64,000 bases of DNA from Shouchella shacheensis (GCF_001484965.1 NZ_LLYY01000009.1:62001-126000), one strand, 5' to 3'. Shown: positions 51,958-60,602, numbered from the stretch's first letter. Program-made: numbers and translations. Notes: a model not told the origin generated them from the sequence alone.

Positions 51958-52239
51958 TTATTTAAGAGTGTTTTCGCGCATGGCTACCTCTGCTTGATAA
52001 CGTGCCGGAACTTCGACCAATATAACATCTGAGCCTATTTTAATAATATTTTTCCAGGGAATCACGACTTCCCCGTCTTTTTGTTGAAAGAAACTCATTA
52101 CCTTTCCACCATGACCAATAATAAGAGCCTCAATTTTCCCTGTATCTAAATTGATTTCTAAATCATTTAGTTGACCGAGCCGCTTGCCATTTTCCATGTT
52201 TACGATATCCTTTGCCGACAGCTCTGAAATTTTCATCAT
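51958..52239 (-). CDS. PRC-barrel sporulation protein YlmC/YmxH family
   Basis: The 93-residue protein MMKISELSAKDIVNMENG is a small PRC-barrel-type beta protein with the family segment GKRLGQLNDLEINLDTGKIEAL (split here at about 17-38). It is linked to sporulation by family name and by position after sigG; its function is not known. I start at the first of two adjacent ATG codons, 3 nt after AGAGGTGAGG; the second is equally possible. A SigE-like promoter stands upstream at 52274-52302. Confidence 0.88.
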   Translation of the reverse strand: MMKISELSAKDIVNMENGKRLGQLNDLEINLDTGKIEALIIGHGGKVMSFFQQKDGEVVIPWKNIIKIGSDVILVEVPARYQAEVAMRENTLK

Positions 52240-52273
52240 GAGCCTCACCTCTTTTCGCTTTGTTCTGTAGTCT

Positions 52274-52302
52274 ACTATATGCGCGGGCATCCCTTGTTTA
52301 TG
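52274..52302 (-). promoter_or_regulatory. Possible SigE-type sporulation promoter of ylmC
   Basis: A -35-like CATAAAC (52296-52302) and a -10-like CATATAGT (52274-52281) are 14 bp apart on the minus strand, which fits SigE consensus (CATA-rich -35, CATAnnnT -10). The spoVE promoter candidate has the same -10 and spacer. Confidence 0.45.
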
Positions 52303-52350
52303 TGCAAGAAAAAGCACAGGCTCCTTCACATAGCAAGCTCTGGATTACCC

Positions 52351-52470
52351 AAAAGCGGAGGCAGGTTGCTCAGAAGCGGGAACTTTGGAAGGTCTGCGCG
52401 AGAAATCCTCGTCTTGGATTTCCGGGCAGGGCTGAAACATCCCGACGCTTTCTACCCGACGGAGCTAGAC
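52351..52470 (+). repeat. Family A palindromic intergenic repeat, full copy
   Basis: This 120-bp copy starts AAAAGCGGAGGCAGG and ends CTACCCGACGGAGCTAGAC. Its core has GAAATCC and GGATTTC arms. Its right end is 6 bp from the sigG terminator. Confidence 0.9.
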
Positions 52471-52476
52471 CATCCG

Positions 52477-52518
52477 AAAAGCCGCCCGTCTTCAAGTGAA
52501 TGAAGCGAGCGGCTTTTT
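52477..52518 (-). terminator. Intrinsic terminator after sigG (probably bidirectional)
   Basis: Arms AAAAGCCGC and GCGGCTTTT surround an inner CTTCA/TGAAG hairpin. It abuts the sigG stop codon at 52521. Confidence 0.85.
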
Positions 52519-52520
52519 AT

Positions 52521-53306
52521 TTACGTTTCAATATGCTTGTTCATTTGCTGAATGGCGCCCTTTTCGAGACGAGACACCTGGGCCTGGGAGATGCCAATTT
52601 CATCGGCTACTTCCATTTGTGTTTTCCCTTCAAAAAATCGCATATTTAGAATGACTTTTTCACGGTCATTTAAGCGAACCATTGCTTCCTTAAGGGCAAT
52701 TTCTTCTACCCAGTTCACATCTTTGTTGCGCTCATCGCTAATTTGATCCATAACAAATATCGGATCGCCCCCATCGTTGTAGATCGGCTCGAACAATGAG
52801 ACCGGATCTTGGATGGCATCGAGGGCAAACACGACATCTTCTTTTGGGACCTCTAAAACATTTGCGATTTCCTGAACAGTCGGTTCTTTTTCCCGTTTCT
52901 TCTCAGCCATCATTTGATCACGTACTTGCAATGCTTTATAGGCGATGTCTCGGAGTGAGCGAGAAACGCGGATTGGGTTATTGTCACGCAGATAGCGCCT
53001 GATTTCCCCAATGATCATCGGAACCGCATAGGTAGAGAATTTTACATTTTGTCCAAGGTCAAAATTATCAATGGATTTCATCAAGCCGATACAGCCCACT
53101 TGAAAAAGGTCGTCAACATTTTCACCTCGGTTGTTAAAACGCTGAATGACACTCAAAACTAGTCGTAAATTGCCGTTTACAAGTGTTTCTCTTGCTGGTT
53201 CATAACCACCCTGCAATTCTGCGAACAACTCACGCATTTCCGCATTTTTTAGAACAGGGAGCTTTGATGTATCAACGCCACATATTTCAACTTTATTTCG
53301 AGTCAA
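52521..53306 (-). CDS. sigG: Late forespore sigma factor SigG
   Basis: SigG directs late transcription in the forespore. The 261-residue SigB/F/G-type factor is almost identical to the B. subtilis protein through RNKVEICGVDTSKLPVLKN, the region 2 segment DDLFQVGCIGLMKSIDNFD and the region 4 helix-turn-helix near GISQAQVSRLEKGA. Start is a TTG at 53306 with a G-rich site (GGGGG) upstream; a 49-residue extension upstream does not match any sigma factor and would swallow the promoter. Confidence 0.96.
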   Translation of the reverse strand: MTRNKVEICGVDTSKLPVLKNAEMRELFAELQGGYEPARETLVNGNLRLVLSVIQRFNNRGENVDDLFQVGCIGLMKSIDNFDLGQNVKFSTYAVPMIIGEIRRYLRDNNPIRVSRSLRDIAYKALQVRDQMMAEKKREKEPTVQEIANVLEVPKEDVVFALDAIQDPVSLFEPIYNDGGDPIFVMDQISDERNKDVNWVEEIALKEAMVRLNDREKVILNMRFFEGKTQMEVADEIGISQAQVSRLEKGAIQQMNKHIET

Positions 53307-53341
53307 TTCTATACCCCCTACAAGGAAGATGATGTCAAAAA

Positions 53342-53370
53342 AAGTATCTCCCTCGGAGGGAAAAATATGC
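53342..53370 (-). promoter_or_regulatory. SigF/SigG-type promoter of sigG
   Basis: On the minus strand GCATA (53366-53370) and GATACTT (53342-53348) are 17 bp apart, close to the consensus for forespore sigma factors. The spacer contains a short palindrome CCCTCCGAGGG. It starts about 36 bp before the sigG start codon, as expected for a gene read by SigF and by itself. Confidence 0.55.
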
Positions 53371-53460
53371 ACCTCCAATCCTCCGACAAAAAGGACTTGA
53401 CAAGAAAATCGCTGTAGTGACAATCGCGACTGTCTCAAAAATTTTTTAACCACTGTATCC

Positions 53461-53581
53461 GAAAAGCGGAGGCGGGTTGCTCAGAAACGGAATTTCGGAA
53501 GGCCTGACATAAGAAATCCGACCTTAGACAAGGCTTGCCAGGACTGAAAAATCTCCGCGCTTCTACCCGCAGTAACTAAAC
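53461..53581 (+). repeat. Family A palindromic intergenic repeat, full copy
   Basis: A 121-bp copy between sigE and the sigG promoter. Left end GAAAAGCGGAGGCGGG; right end CTACCCGCAGTAACTAAAC, which is somewhat worn. The right end touches the sigE terminator. Confidence 0.88.
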
Positions 53582-53606
53582 AAAAAAAGAGGGGATCCCC
53601 TCTTTT
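53582..53606 (-). terminator. Intrinsic terminator after sigE
   Basis: A perfect palindrome with arms AAAAGAGGGG... and CCCCTCTTTT (11 bp, no loop) is followed on the minus strand by TTTTTTT. It abuts the sigE stop at 53609. Confidence 0.9.
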
Positions 53607-53608
53607 CC

Positions 53609-54322
53609 TCAAACCATTTTATTAAATTCTTTTTGCAATCTCTTAATAATGCGCTTTTCAAGGCGGGAAATATACGACTGCGAAATGCCAAGCATATCAG
53701 CAACATCTTTTTGCGTTTTCTCCTCTTCCCCTGCCAAACCAAAGCGAAGCTGCATAATTTGCTTCTCTCGATCATTTAATGTGTAAAGAGCTTTTACAAG
53801 CAGCTTGCGATCAACCTTTTCTTCAATGCCGCGGGTAATAATATCTTCTTCCGTACCAAGCACGTCTGAAAGCAAGAGCTCATTCCCGTCCCAATCAATG
53901 TTCAGTGGTTCATCGAACGATACCTCCGAGCGCGTTTTGTTATTACGGCGCAAATACATGAGAATTTCATTTTCAATACAGCGAGAGGCATACGTCGCTA
54001 GCTTGATTTTCTTTTCAGGGTTAAAGGTATTGACCGCTTTGATCAATCCAATGGTACCGATGCTAATCAAATCCTCAATGTTAATCCCAGTATTCTCAAA
54101 CTTTCTGGCGATGTAAACGACTAGTCGCAAGTTACGTTCAATAAGCACTGATCGCACCGCCTTATCCCCACTTGGCAGTTTCTCAAGCAACTCGGCTTCT
54201 TCTTCTTTGGAAAGCGGTGGTGGAAGGGCTTCACTTCCCCCTATGTAATAAATCTCATCCGCTTTTAAACCTAGCTTGTGCAAAATTCGGTACCAGATCA
54301 ATCTCGCCTTTAATTTAAACAC
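53609..54322 (-). CDS. sigE: Early mother-cell sigma factor, precursor form (pro-SigE)
   Basis: SigE drives early mother-cell transcription. The 237-residue precursor has a membrane-associating pro-sequence (first about 28 residues, [20 protein letters not shown]), which SpoIIGA removes, then the SigE core with [15 protein letters not shown], the core-binding [17 protein letters not shown] and a C-terminal helix-turn-helix at [16 protein letters not shown] at 54322 with AAGGGGG upstream gives the family length. It follows spoIIGA by 26 bp. Confidence 0.96.
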   Translation of the reverse strand: MFKLKARLIWYRILHKLGLKADEIYYIGGSEALPPPLSKEEEAELLEKLPSGDKAVRSVLIERNLRLVVYIARKFENTGINIEDLISIGTIGLIKAVNTFNPEKKIKLATYASRCIENEILMYLRRNNKTRSEVSFDEPLNIDWDGNELLLSDVLGTEEDIITRGIEEKVDRKLLVKALYTLNDREKQIMQLRFGLAGEEEKTQKDVADMLGISQSYISRLEKRIIKRLQKEFNKMV

Positions 54323-54348
54323 AGTCGTTCCCCCTTGATCGAATGTTG

Positions 54349-55248
54349 TTAACTTGCTCTTCCTTGAACAAGCTTTGGATGTACAATGCACTGGTAAGCC
54401 TCTTCTGGAGAAAGCGTCTGAGACTGCAGTCCAATTAAGACATTGCCCGTCTCGAACGTTTCCCCTTGATGAATCACTTGAATACGGTCTGGTTTAAGCG
54501 CCGCCAAGAACGGGTCTGCTTGACCGACGGCTCGAAATGGGACGACGCGCACTCTTGAAAATAAAGGAAAATCCTCGGTTTCCTTCTCCATTGAGAGTGA
54601 AACCACGGCATCCATTTGCTTTTTGCCAAATGCCTCATATAACTGATGGGTCTCCAAAATCATCACAGGTGTTTTCGTAATAGGGTCTTTGAGCTGATTC
54701 CCGCTATCAATCAGCCCGGTAACGGCAATCTCTTTGTCCTCGATCCACATACGTACCTTTGCTAGCTGGGCGAAGTTGATCTTCTTTTCTTCGAACGTTT
54801 CGACCTGATGCTTCGCAAAATAGAGCACCAGCGGGAATCCAATCAGCACAAAACTCCAGCTAACAGCGCTGCCTGCCAACCCGTACCCTGGCAAAGCACC
54901 AAGAATGTCCGCATCCGTCTCAAAGAAGTAATGAGTTGCGAACAAACCGCCTCCCGTTACAAAGGTGACAAAATAAAAAGTGGCAAACCCCTGGACAAAA
55001 AAAGTGAAACGCTTGTAGCCAAAGGCCATCCAGACAATCACCGCCGAATACCCGAGCTTGATAAAGGCATTGGAGAAAAGTGGCGCCACCGGTGTAAACA
55101 TCAGGACGACAATAAGAGAGGCAAACAAAGCTGCTAACATCATGCGTATATGCTGGAAGCGACGTTTGAGCATCAAGGCCGTTACAGCAATAAGCAAATA
55201 ATCAATGCCAAGGTTAAGCAGCCAGATTAAATCAACATATACCGTCAT
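54349..55248 (-). CDS. spoIIGA: Sporulation sigma-E processing protease SpoIIGA
   Basis: SpoIIGA is a membrane aspartic protease that cleaves pro-SigE when signalled by SpoIIR from the forespore. The 299-residue protein has five N-terminal membrane helices (about 1-150) and a cytosolic protease domain with the catalytic motif GLIDSGNQL (about residue 178). I start at the ATG 55248, 7 nt after AGGAGG, giving [12 protein letters not shown]; a frame to 55275 would start inside the promoter -10 box. Confidence 0.94.
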   Translation of the reverse strand: MTVYVDLIWLLNLGIDYLLIAVTALMLKRRFQHIRMMLAALFASLIVVLMFTPVAPLFSNAFIKLGYSAVIVWMAFGYKRFTFFVQGFATFYFVTFVTGGGLFATHYFFETDADILGALPGYGLAGSAVSWSFVLIGFPLVLYFAKHQVETFEEKKINFAQLAKVRMWIEDKEIAVTGLIDSGNQLKDPITKTPVMILETHQLYEAFGKKQMDAVVSLSMEKETEDFPLFSRVRVVPFRAVGQADPFLAALKPDRIQVIHQGETFETGNVLIGLQSQTLSPEEAYQCIVHPKLVQGRAS

Positions 55249-55274
55249 CCCTTTTCCTCCTATTAATTGCTTCA

Positions 55275-55320
55275 AGTATAGTAGATACGTTTTTGGAAGT
55301 CTGTCATTTCATGGCGACAA
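55275..55320 (-). promoter_or_regulatory. spoIIG-type promoter with a long spacer and possible Spo0A box
   Basis: On the minus strand ATGACA (55302-55307) and TATACT (55275-55280) are 21 bp apart, longer than usual and close to the known spoIIG promoter, which is Spo0A-activated with a 22-bp spacer. A Spo0A-like sequence TTGTCGCC lies at 55313-55320, just upstream of the -35. Confidence 0.55.
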
Positions 55321-55402
55321 TGGGGTTGTTATTTTGTAAGCTTTTAGCAAACACTGTCAATGCGGGGATAAGGGAAATAGCGAAGGAAATAAAGGAAGAA
55401 TT

Positions 55403-55523
55403 GAAAAGCGCAGGCGGGTCGCACCAGAAGCGAGGATTTTGGAAGGCCTGCTACTCGCAATCCCGAATTTGAATTTCAGGGCAGGACTGAAAAACCCCTT
55501 GCTTCTACCGCCGAAGCTAGGCA
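55403..55523 (+). repeat. Family A palindromic intergenic repeat, full copy
   Basis: This 121-bp copy starts GAAAAGCGCAGGCGGG and ends CTACCGCCGAAGCTAGGC. Its right end is followed, after 4 bp, by a shortened family B element, so the two families stand side by side. Confidence 0.9.
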
Positions 55524-55527
55524 ATAC

Positions 55528-55603
55528 GAAAAGCGGAGGCGCCCTAACGACGGTATTATCAAGCCCAGTGTTGGCTTAAAGATGCCTCGAGCAAGCTAGA
55601 CAA
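55528..55603 (+). repeat. Family B repeat with internal deletions
   Basis: A 76-bp version begins GAAAAGCGGAGGCGCCC, keeps the inner ATCAAGCCC...GGCTTAA arms and ends GCCTCGAGCAAGCTAGACAA. Segments on both sides of the inner hairpin are missing. The right end lies against the ftsZ terminator. Confidence 0.8.
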
Positions 55604-55606
55604 CGC

Positions 55607-55638
55607 AAAAAAGCGATGCATGCGGCATCGCTTTTTTA
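55607..55638 (-). terminator. Intrinsic terminator after ftsZ
   Basis: The arms AAAAAAGCGATGC and GCATCGCTTTTTT form a 13-bp stem with T-runs in both directions. It starts about 10 bp after the ftsZ stop codon. Confidence 0.92.
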
Positions 55639-55648
55639 TCGATAGATC

Positions 55649-56776
55649 TTATCGGTTTCGACGGTTTCTTAAAAAGGTTGGAATGTCGAGCGTATCAGGC
55701 TGAGAAGGCGATTCTTCTTCGTTCCCAGAAGACTGAAAGCGCGATTCTCGTTTGGGCTCTTCCCTCATTGGTTGGGAGGCAGAAGCGCCAGGAGACTCTG
55801 GACGGGAAGGCTTGCCCTCAGCGTATGTTTCAAAGCCTGTGGCAATCACCGTTACGACAATCTCGTCTTTTAAGTTTTCATTGATGACGGAACCAAAAAT
55901 CATGTTGACCTCTGAGTCTGACGCTTGAGAGACGATCTCCGCTGCTTCATGGACTTCATAAAGGCTTAGGTTTGAGCCTCCCGTGATATTCATCAAGACC
56001 CCTTGTGCGCCATCTAGGGATGTTTCAAGGAGCGGGCTGGAAATCGCCTTTTTCGCCGCTTCTGCCGCACGGTTTTCTCCCGTTGCTATACCAATCCCCA
56101 TCAAAGCTGAGCCTTTTTCACTCATGATGGTTTTCACGTCGGCAAAATCCAAGTTAATCAACCCAGGAGTGGCAATCAAATCAGAGATCCCCTGGACCCC
56201 TTGGCGGAGCACGTTATCCGCTTCTCTGAATGCCTCTAGCATTGGCGTGTTTTTGTCGACAATTTCTAGCAGGCGGTCATTTGGAATGACAATGAGCGTG
56301 TCGACCTTTTCTTTCAACGCTCCAATGCCTGAGACAGCTTGAGTTTGGCGCTTGCGTCCCTCAAACGTGAACGGGCGTGTGACAACGCCTACAGTCAGCG
56401 CTCCGATTTCGCGAGCCACTTCGGCAATGACAGGTGCAGCACCTGTGCCGGTGCCACCGCCCATACCTGCCGTAATGAAGACCATGTCAGCGCCTTGCAA
56501 AAACTCTTCCAGATGCTCTCGACTTTCTTCAGCAGCTTTCTTGCCAATGTCTGGGTTAGCCCCGGCCCCGAGTCCACGGGTGAGCTTTCCTCCTAACTGA
56601 AGCTTTTTCTCTGCTTTTGAAAGTTGCAGCGCTTGTGCATCCGTGTTAACAGCGATGAATTCAACACCCTGTAACCCGTTCTCAATCATACGGTTGACGG
56701 CGTTCGAGCCTCCACCCCCGACACCTATTACTTTTATTTGAGCAAGCTGCTCCATGTCCATTTCAAAATCTAACAT
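55649..56776 (-). CDS. ftsZ: Cell division GTPase FtsZ
   Basis: FtsZ polymerises into the Z ring. The 375-residue tubulin homologue has [13 protein letters not shown] near residue 18, the GTP signature GGGTGTG (106-112), the T7 region [11 protein letters not shown] and, after an acidic linker (about 320-360), the C-terminal peptide [13 protein letters not shown] that binds FtsA, SepF and EzrA. The gene follows ftsA by 34 bp and should share its promoters. Confidence 0.97.
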   Translation of the reverse strand: MLDFEMDMEQLAQIKVIGVGGGGSNAVNRMIENGLQGVEFIAVNTDAQALQLSKAEKKLQLGGKLTRGLGAGANPDIGKKAAEESREHLEEFLQGADMVFITAGMGGGTGTGAAPVIAEVAREIGALTVGVVTRPFTFEGRKRQTQAVSGIGALKEKVDTLIVIPNDRLLEIVDKNTPMLEAFREADNVLRQGVQGISDLIATPGLINLDFADVKTIMSEKGSALMGIGIATGENRAAEAAKKAISSPLLETSLDGAQGVLMNITGGSNLSLYEVHEAAEIVSQASDSEVNMIFGSVINENLKDEIVVTVIATGFETYAEGKPSRPESPGASASQPMREEPKRESRFQSSGNEEESPSQPDTLDIPTFLRNRRNR

Positions 56777-56810
56777 CTCTTATCCCCCTAACCAAACTTC
56801 TGCCAGCTTT

Positions 56811-58109
56811 TTATTCAAAAAACGTACGCATAAACCAATTTTTCATTTTGGAATCCGACTCTGATGATTCATTTGACTTTGTCTTTTCCTTCGCTTCGCG
56901 TTTTTCCCGTTTTCGAGGCGGCTCTTCTTGAGTAGCGCCTGTTGCAGCTTCACTTACCGACGCTGCCACTTCTCTTCCTTGTACCTTGCTGTTCTTGTGT
57001 GCAAACTGAATCAGGCCAATGCTTACGGTGTACTTAGGTTCACGTACTCCGATATAATCCGGGGTTGCGACACGCACATTCCCCTGAAGCATTTCTTTGG
57101 TCAGTTCTAACACACCCGGCAGCATCACCGTACCTCCGGTGAGAACAAATCCACTCGGAAAGCTACGGAACCCAAGGCGAGCAAGCTCTTTGGCCAGAAG
57201 TTCGATCATCTCTTCCATGCGAGGTTCTATGACATGAGCAAGATCATATTGCGTCATGGTTTGTTTTTCTGTAGAACCAATACTTTGAACCAAAAACTGC
57301 TCCTCACTGGAGGCTTCAGGAATGAAGGCATGTCCATGTTTACGTTTGATTCGCTCAGCTTCTTCTGTTGATACGCGAAGACCTACGGCTAGATCATTGG
57401 TCATGTGATCACCGCCAATAGGGAGAACCGATGTTGCGACAAGCGCGCCTTGTTCGAAAGCGGAAATCGTTGTCGAACCTCCACCAATATCCACGATACA
57501 AACCCCTAAGCTCTTTTCATCCTTGGAGACAGCCACAGCCCCCGAGGCAAGAGAATTTAGGCAGATGTCTGCGACCTCCAAGTCTGCTCGCTCCACACAA
57601 CGAAGCAAATTATGTAAAACAGTTTTGGAACCCGTAATCATCGTGCCTTCCATTTCAAGTCGAACGCCGATCATGCCACGCGGGTCCGTAATTTCATCAA
57701 GGCCGTCGACGATAAATTGCTTTGGAATAACATCAATAATTTCACGCTCAGGGGGGATGGACATCACCTCCGCAGCTTCCATCACACGCGTGACATCTTC
57801 TCCCCCAATTTCACGGTCACTGCTCGAAACAGCAACAACCCCGTGACAGGGGGCAAGAGCTACATGATTGCCGTTGACACCAACGATCACCTGCTTAATC
57901 TTAAGCCCTACCATTCGTTCAGCTTGCTCAACAGCGGCGCGAATAGACGTTACGGTCTCGTCGATATCGACAACTGCGCCTTTTCGAATACCTTGCGAGT
58001 CAACGCTCCCCACACCTAACACATTAATGGAACCATTTGTAACTTCTCCAATAATTACACGAATGCTAGAAGTTCCGATATCTAGACTTACGTATGTTTC
58101 ACTTTTCAC
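56811..58109 (-). CDS. ftsA: Cell division protein FtsA
   Basis: FtsA is an actin-like ATPase that tethers FtsZ to the membrane. The 432-residue protein has SLDIGTSSIRVIIGE (phosphate 1), CIVDIGGGSTTISAF (phosphate 2), FVLTGGTVMLPGV (adenosine) and a C-terminal amphipathic helix KNWFMRTFFE after a lysine/glutamate-rich linker. Start is a GTG at 58109, 7 nt after GGAGGT; the extension to 58163 is not conserved. Confidence 0.96.
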   Translation of the reverse strand: MKSETYVSLDIGTSSIRVIIGEVTNGSINVLGVGSVDSQGIRKGAVVDIDETVTSIRAAVEQAERMVGLKIKQVIVGVNGNHVALAPCHGVVAVSSSDREIGGEDVTRVMEAAEVMSIPPEREIIDVIPKQFIVDGLDEITDPRGMIGVRLEMEGTMITGSKTVLHNLLRCVERADLEVADICLNSLASGAVAVSKDEKSLGVCIVDIGGGSTTISAFEQGALVATSVLPIGGDHMTNDLAVGLRVSTEEAERIKRKHGHAFIPEASSEEQFLVQSIGSTEKQTMTQYDLAHVIEPRMEEMIELLAKELARLGFRSFPSGFVLTGGTVMLPGVLELTKEMLQGNVRVATPDYIGVREPKYTVSIGLIQFAHKNSKVQGREVAASVSEAATGATQEEPPRKREKREAKEKTKSNESSESDSKMKNWFMRTFFE

Positions 58110-58216
58110 TAGCGGCACCTCCTCATCAGGACAGGTATGGCTCCATCCTGCCAAACCAGTCATACATCTTCAACACATTTTTAAAGCAAATGTCGTAACA
58201 GTTATCGTATACGTAC

Positions 58217-58245
58217 GTATTCAACGTTACGTTTTCGAATCCTCT
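58217..58245 (-). promoter_or_regulatory. Probable SigH promoter of ftsAZ
   Basis: On the minus strand AGAGGATTC (58237-58245) and GTTGAATAC (58217-58225) are 11 bp apart, close to the SigH consensus (AGGAWWW, 11-12 bp, GAAT). B. subtilis ftsAZ has a known SigH promoter that helps switch to polar division. It lies about 107 bp before ftsA. Confidence 0.6.
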
Positions 58246-58330
58246 TTATTTCCTACACTTTCTTACTGTAGTACTTTACGAAAATGGTAGCTAGAGTCCA
58301 TTACCTACAAGTCTACACTAAGATGAACAA

Positions 58331-58360
58331 CTAGAAAAGCCAAACCTTGGCTGTTTCTAG
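58331..58360. terminator. Hairpin between divIB and ftsA
   Basis: CTAGAAAAGCCAA and TTGGCTGTTTCTAG form a stem of 12-13 bp with a bulge and a 3-nt loop. No clean T-run follows on the minus strand, so it may be a weak terminator or processing site. It is about 110 bp after divIB. The rest of 58110-58471 shows the SigH promoter and no gene. Confidence 0.5.
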
Positions 58361-58471
58361 CAAGCTCTGAATGATTTCCTTAAACAAAAGCTGGCGCCCG
58401 AGCCTCTCGCCTTCCTTTTTTACAAAACAATTACAAGAATAAGGAGTTAAAATTGAATCCTTTCTCCTAGA

Positions 58472-59236
58472 TTATGAGTCCTGCTCTTCATAGTCATAGT
58501 CTTCGAAGTACGGGCTCATTTTCATATGAAGGACTCCATTACGGTCGGGATCAATTTGCAGAGCAACCGCTGGATACGGCTCCATATTCGCGGCAAACGA
58601 ATCAATCGAGGTACGCACCTCAATACCATCATTCATATAAAGAGTTACTTGAAGGGAATCTTCTTCAGTCGGCGCATAAACAATTTCCGAAATTCGATTA
58701 ATGATTTCTGCCGACGTTTGCGTAAGCTCATCTCCTAACTGAGCGATGACTTCCGAATCGTCCATCCCAACGAGGATCGGCGCGTCTCCAGATAACTGAT
58801 CGTTTGGAATCGGCTCCAGCTCTTCTCCGTTTTGCAAAATGGGGGAGTAGGCACCGTCGTTGTATGCATACGCTACGCGTGGATACTCTTCAACGGTAAC
58901 AACAACATTATTGGGAAACGCCCTAGAAATGCTGGCGCTTTGGATTTCCTTCATGCCCTCAATGGTTTGTTCCCGCTCCTCGGCTGCCAGATTCCAAATG
59001 TTCATCCCTTCCGATAACCCGCTCGCCTCAATCACCTTTTCCTCCGTTGCAATGGCATTTCCAACAACTTGGACACTCGAGATATCGCTAAGCGGAGACT
59101 GAAAATAGATAATCGCTACAAGAAGGAAAAAAAATAAGGTCAAAAAAAAGATCAGGCGCCGATTGGCTCGTCTCTTTCTTTCTTCTTTAATGGTTGGTAT
59201 TCGCTCACTCATTGAAACGACTTTTTCATCATTCAT
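58472..59236 (-). CDS. divIB: Cell division protein DivIB (FtsQ)
   Basis: DivIB is a bitopic divisome protein that stabilises FtsL and PBP2B at the septum. The 254-residue protein has a cytosolic basic N-terminus (about 1-27), one membrane helix (28-46), a POTRA domain (about 50-120) with VQVVGNAIATEEKVI and a beta domain; the last residues (YFEDYDYEEQDS) are very acidic. In B. subtilis murG and murB stand between spoVE and divIB; they are missing here. Confidence 0.93.
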   Translation of the reverse strand: MNDEKVVSMSERIPTIKEERKRRANRRLIFFLTLFFFLLVAIIYFQSPLSDISSVQVVGNAIATEEKVIEASGLSEGMNIWNLAAEEREQTIEGMKEIQSASISRAFPNNVVVTVEEYPRVAYAYNDGAYSPILQNGEELEPIPNDQLSGDAPILVGMDDSEVIAQLGDELTQTSAEIINRISEIVYAPTEEDSLQVTLYMNDGIEVRTSIDSFAANMEPYPAVALQIDPDRNGVLHMKMSPYFEDYDYEEQDS

Positions 59237-59334
59237 TTTCGGTCCCCCCTATATGATGCTCTCATTCTTTTTAAGAGAGTTCACTCACATAGCATGCTAG
59301 GCAAGGTCACACATTCACGCCCTTATTCTAGCAC

Positions 59335-59343
59335 GAAACGTCT
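59335..59343 (-). promoter_or_regulatory. Possible extended -10 promoter of divIB
   Basis: On the minus strand TGC followed by TAGAAT (59335-59343) lies about 100 bp before divIB and after the spoVE terminator. No clear -35 is present, so support is limited. Confidence 0.35.
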
Positions 59344-59396
59344 TGGAAAAGGGAAGGAAAACACATGATATTTTCAATGATTGACACAGAAACCGA

Positions 59397-59421
59397 GAAA
59401 AGGGCAGCTTTGTCGCTACCC
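59397..59421 (-). terminator. Intrinsic terminator after spoVE
   Basis: The arms GGGTAGC and GCTGCCC pair around a 6-nt loop and are followed on the minus strand by TTTTC. It starts 9 bp after the spoVE stop. Confidence 0.75.
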
Positions 59422-59430
59422 TCCCACCTC

Positions 59431-60528
59431 TTATCGCGCCTGTCGACTAATATTTAAAAGAACACCTAGAGAGACGAGCATTAACGTGAGCGATGAGCCC
59501 CCGTAACTTAACAAGGGAAGCGTAATGCCTGTGACAGGCATTAACCCCGTCACCACCCCAATATTGATCATCACCTGAATGGCTACCATCGAAATGATGC
59601 CGGTTGCCAGAAAGCTGCCAAATAAATCCGGTGCACCGAGCGCGATACGAACACCACGCCAGAAGAGAATCGAAAAGAACACGATAACAATGGCCCCACC
59701 AACAAACCCCATTTCTTCTGCTAGAATCGCAAAAATAAAGTCTGTCTGTGGCTCTGGCAAGTAAAAGTATTTTTGTCGGCTTTCACCAAGCCCCATCCCT
59801 AAGAGCCCACCTGGCCCGATCGCAAACAGAGACTGAATAATTTGAAACCCACTTCCTAATGGATCGCTCCACGGGTCGAGAAAAGATGTGATGCGCTGAA
59901 CTCGGTACGGCGCTGAGACAACCAAACCTACAAACCCAGCAACACCTAGTAGCCCCAAAAAAACAAAATGGCGGATGCGTGCACCTGCAATAAAAATCAT
60001 AATCACGCATGTCCCGACCATAACCGCTCCTGTTCCTAAGTCAGGCTGAAGCATGATCATGCCAAATGCAATTAAGACGATGCCGAGTGATGGAACCAAC
60101 CCTTTCGTAAACGAAACAATCCGCTTCTGGTTGAGCGCCAAGTAGTTGGCAAGAAAGATAATCATGGCAATTTTCATAAATTCAGAAGGCTGAATGGAAA
60201 AAGCCCCGACCCCTAACCAGCTTCTAGCACCTCCACGAACAAGACCGACGCCTGGAATCAAAACGACAATCAGCAAAATGAAACAGATGATGACCAGCAG
60301 CTTGCTATAGGTACGCCACGTCCAGTAATCCACGCGCATGACCAACAGCATCAGTACAACTCCAGTGCCCGCAAAGAAAAGCTGACGTTTCACAAAAAAG
60401 AAAGCATCCTCAAAGCGATACGTCGCCCACGCCGCACTTGCGCTGTATACCATAATCATACCAATGAGTAGGAGCGCAAGCGTAGCTCCCAGCAATACGT
60501 AGTCTGGTGCAGATTTTTGCTTATGCAT
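59431..60528 (-). CDS. spoVE: SEDS-family peptidoglycan polymerase SpoVE (FtsW paralogue)
   Basis: SpoVE polymerises spore cortex peptidoglycan with SpoVD in the mother-cell membrane around the forespore. The 365-residue SEDS protein has ten membrane helices, the catalytic aspartate region GARSWLGVGAFSIQPSE and PEPQTDFIFAILAEE. Its own terminator, a SigE-like promoter and the location after murD favour SpoVE over the vegetative FtsW, though sequence alone cannot exclude the latter. Confidence 0.9.
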   Translation of the reverse strand: MHKQKSAPDYVLLGATLALLLIGMIMVYSASAAWATYRFEDAFFFVKRQLFFAGTGVVLMLLVMRVDYWTWRTYSKLLVIICFILLIVVLIPGVGLVRGGARSWLGVGAFSIQPSEFMKIAMIIFLANYLALNQKRIVSFTKGLVPSLGIVLIAFGMIMLQPDLGTGAVMVGTCVIMIFIAGARIRHFVFLGLLGVAGFVGLVVSAPYRVQRITSFLDPWSDPLGSGFQIIQSLFAIGPGGLLGMGLGESRQKYFYLPEPQTDFIFAILAEEMGFVGGAIVIVFFSILFWRGVRIALGAPDLFGSFLATGIISMVAIQVMINIGVVTGLMPVTGITLPLLSYGGSSLTLMLVSLGVLLNISRQAR

Positions 60529-60563
60529 ACAACACCTCTACTCGATTTACGACCTCACAGTTA

Positions 60564-60592
60564 ACTATATGAGGCGACTTGAACAAACATGT
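60564..60592 (-). promoter_or_regulatory. Possible SigE-type promoter of spoVE
   Basis: On the minus strand ACATGTT (60586-60592) and CATATAGT (60564-60571) are 14 bp apart and lie about 36 bp before the spoVE start. B. subtilis spoVE is SigE-dependent. A repeat fragment begins 11 bp upstream of the -35. Confidence 0.5.
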
Positions 60593-60602
60593 CCTAAAAA
60601 CC

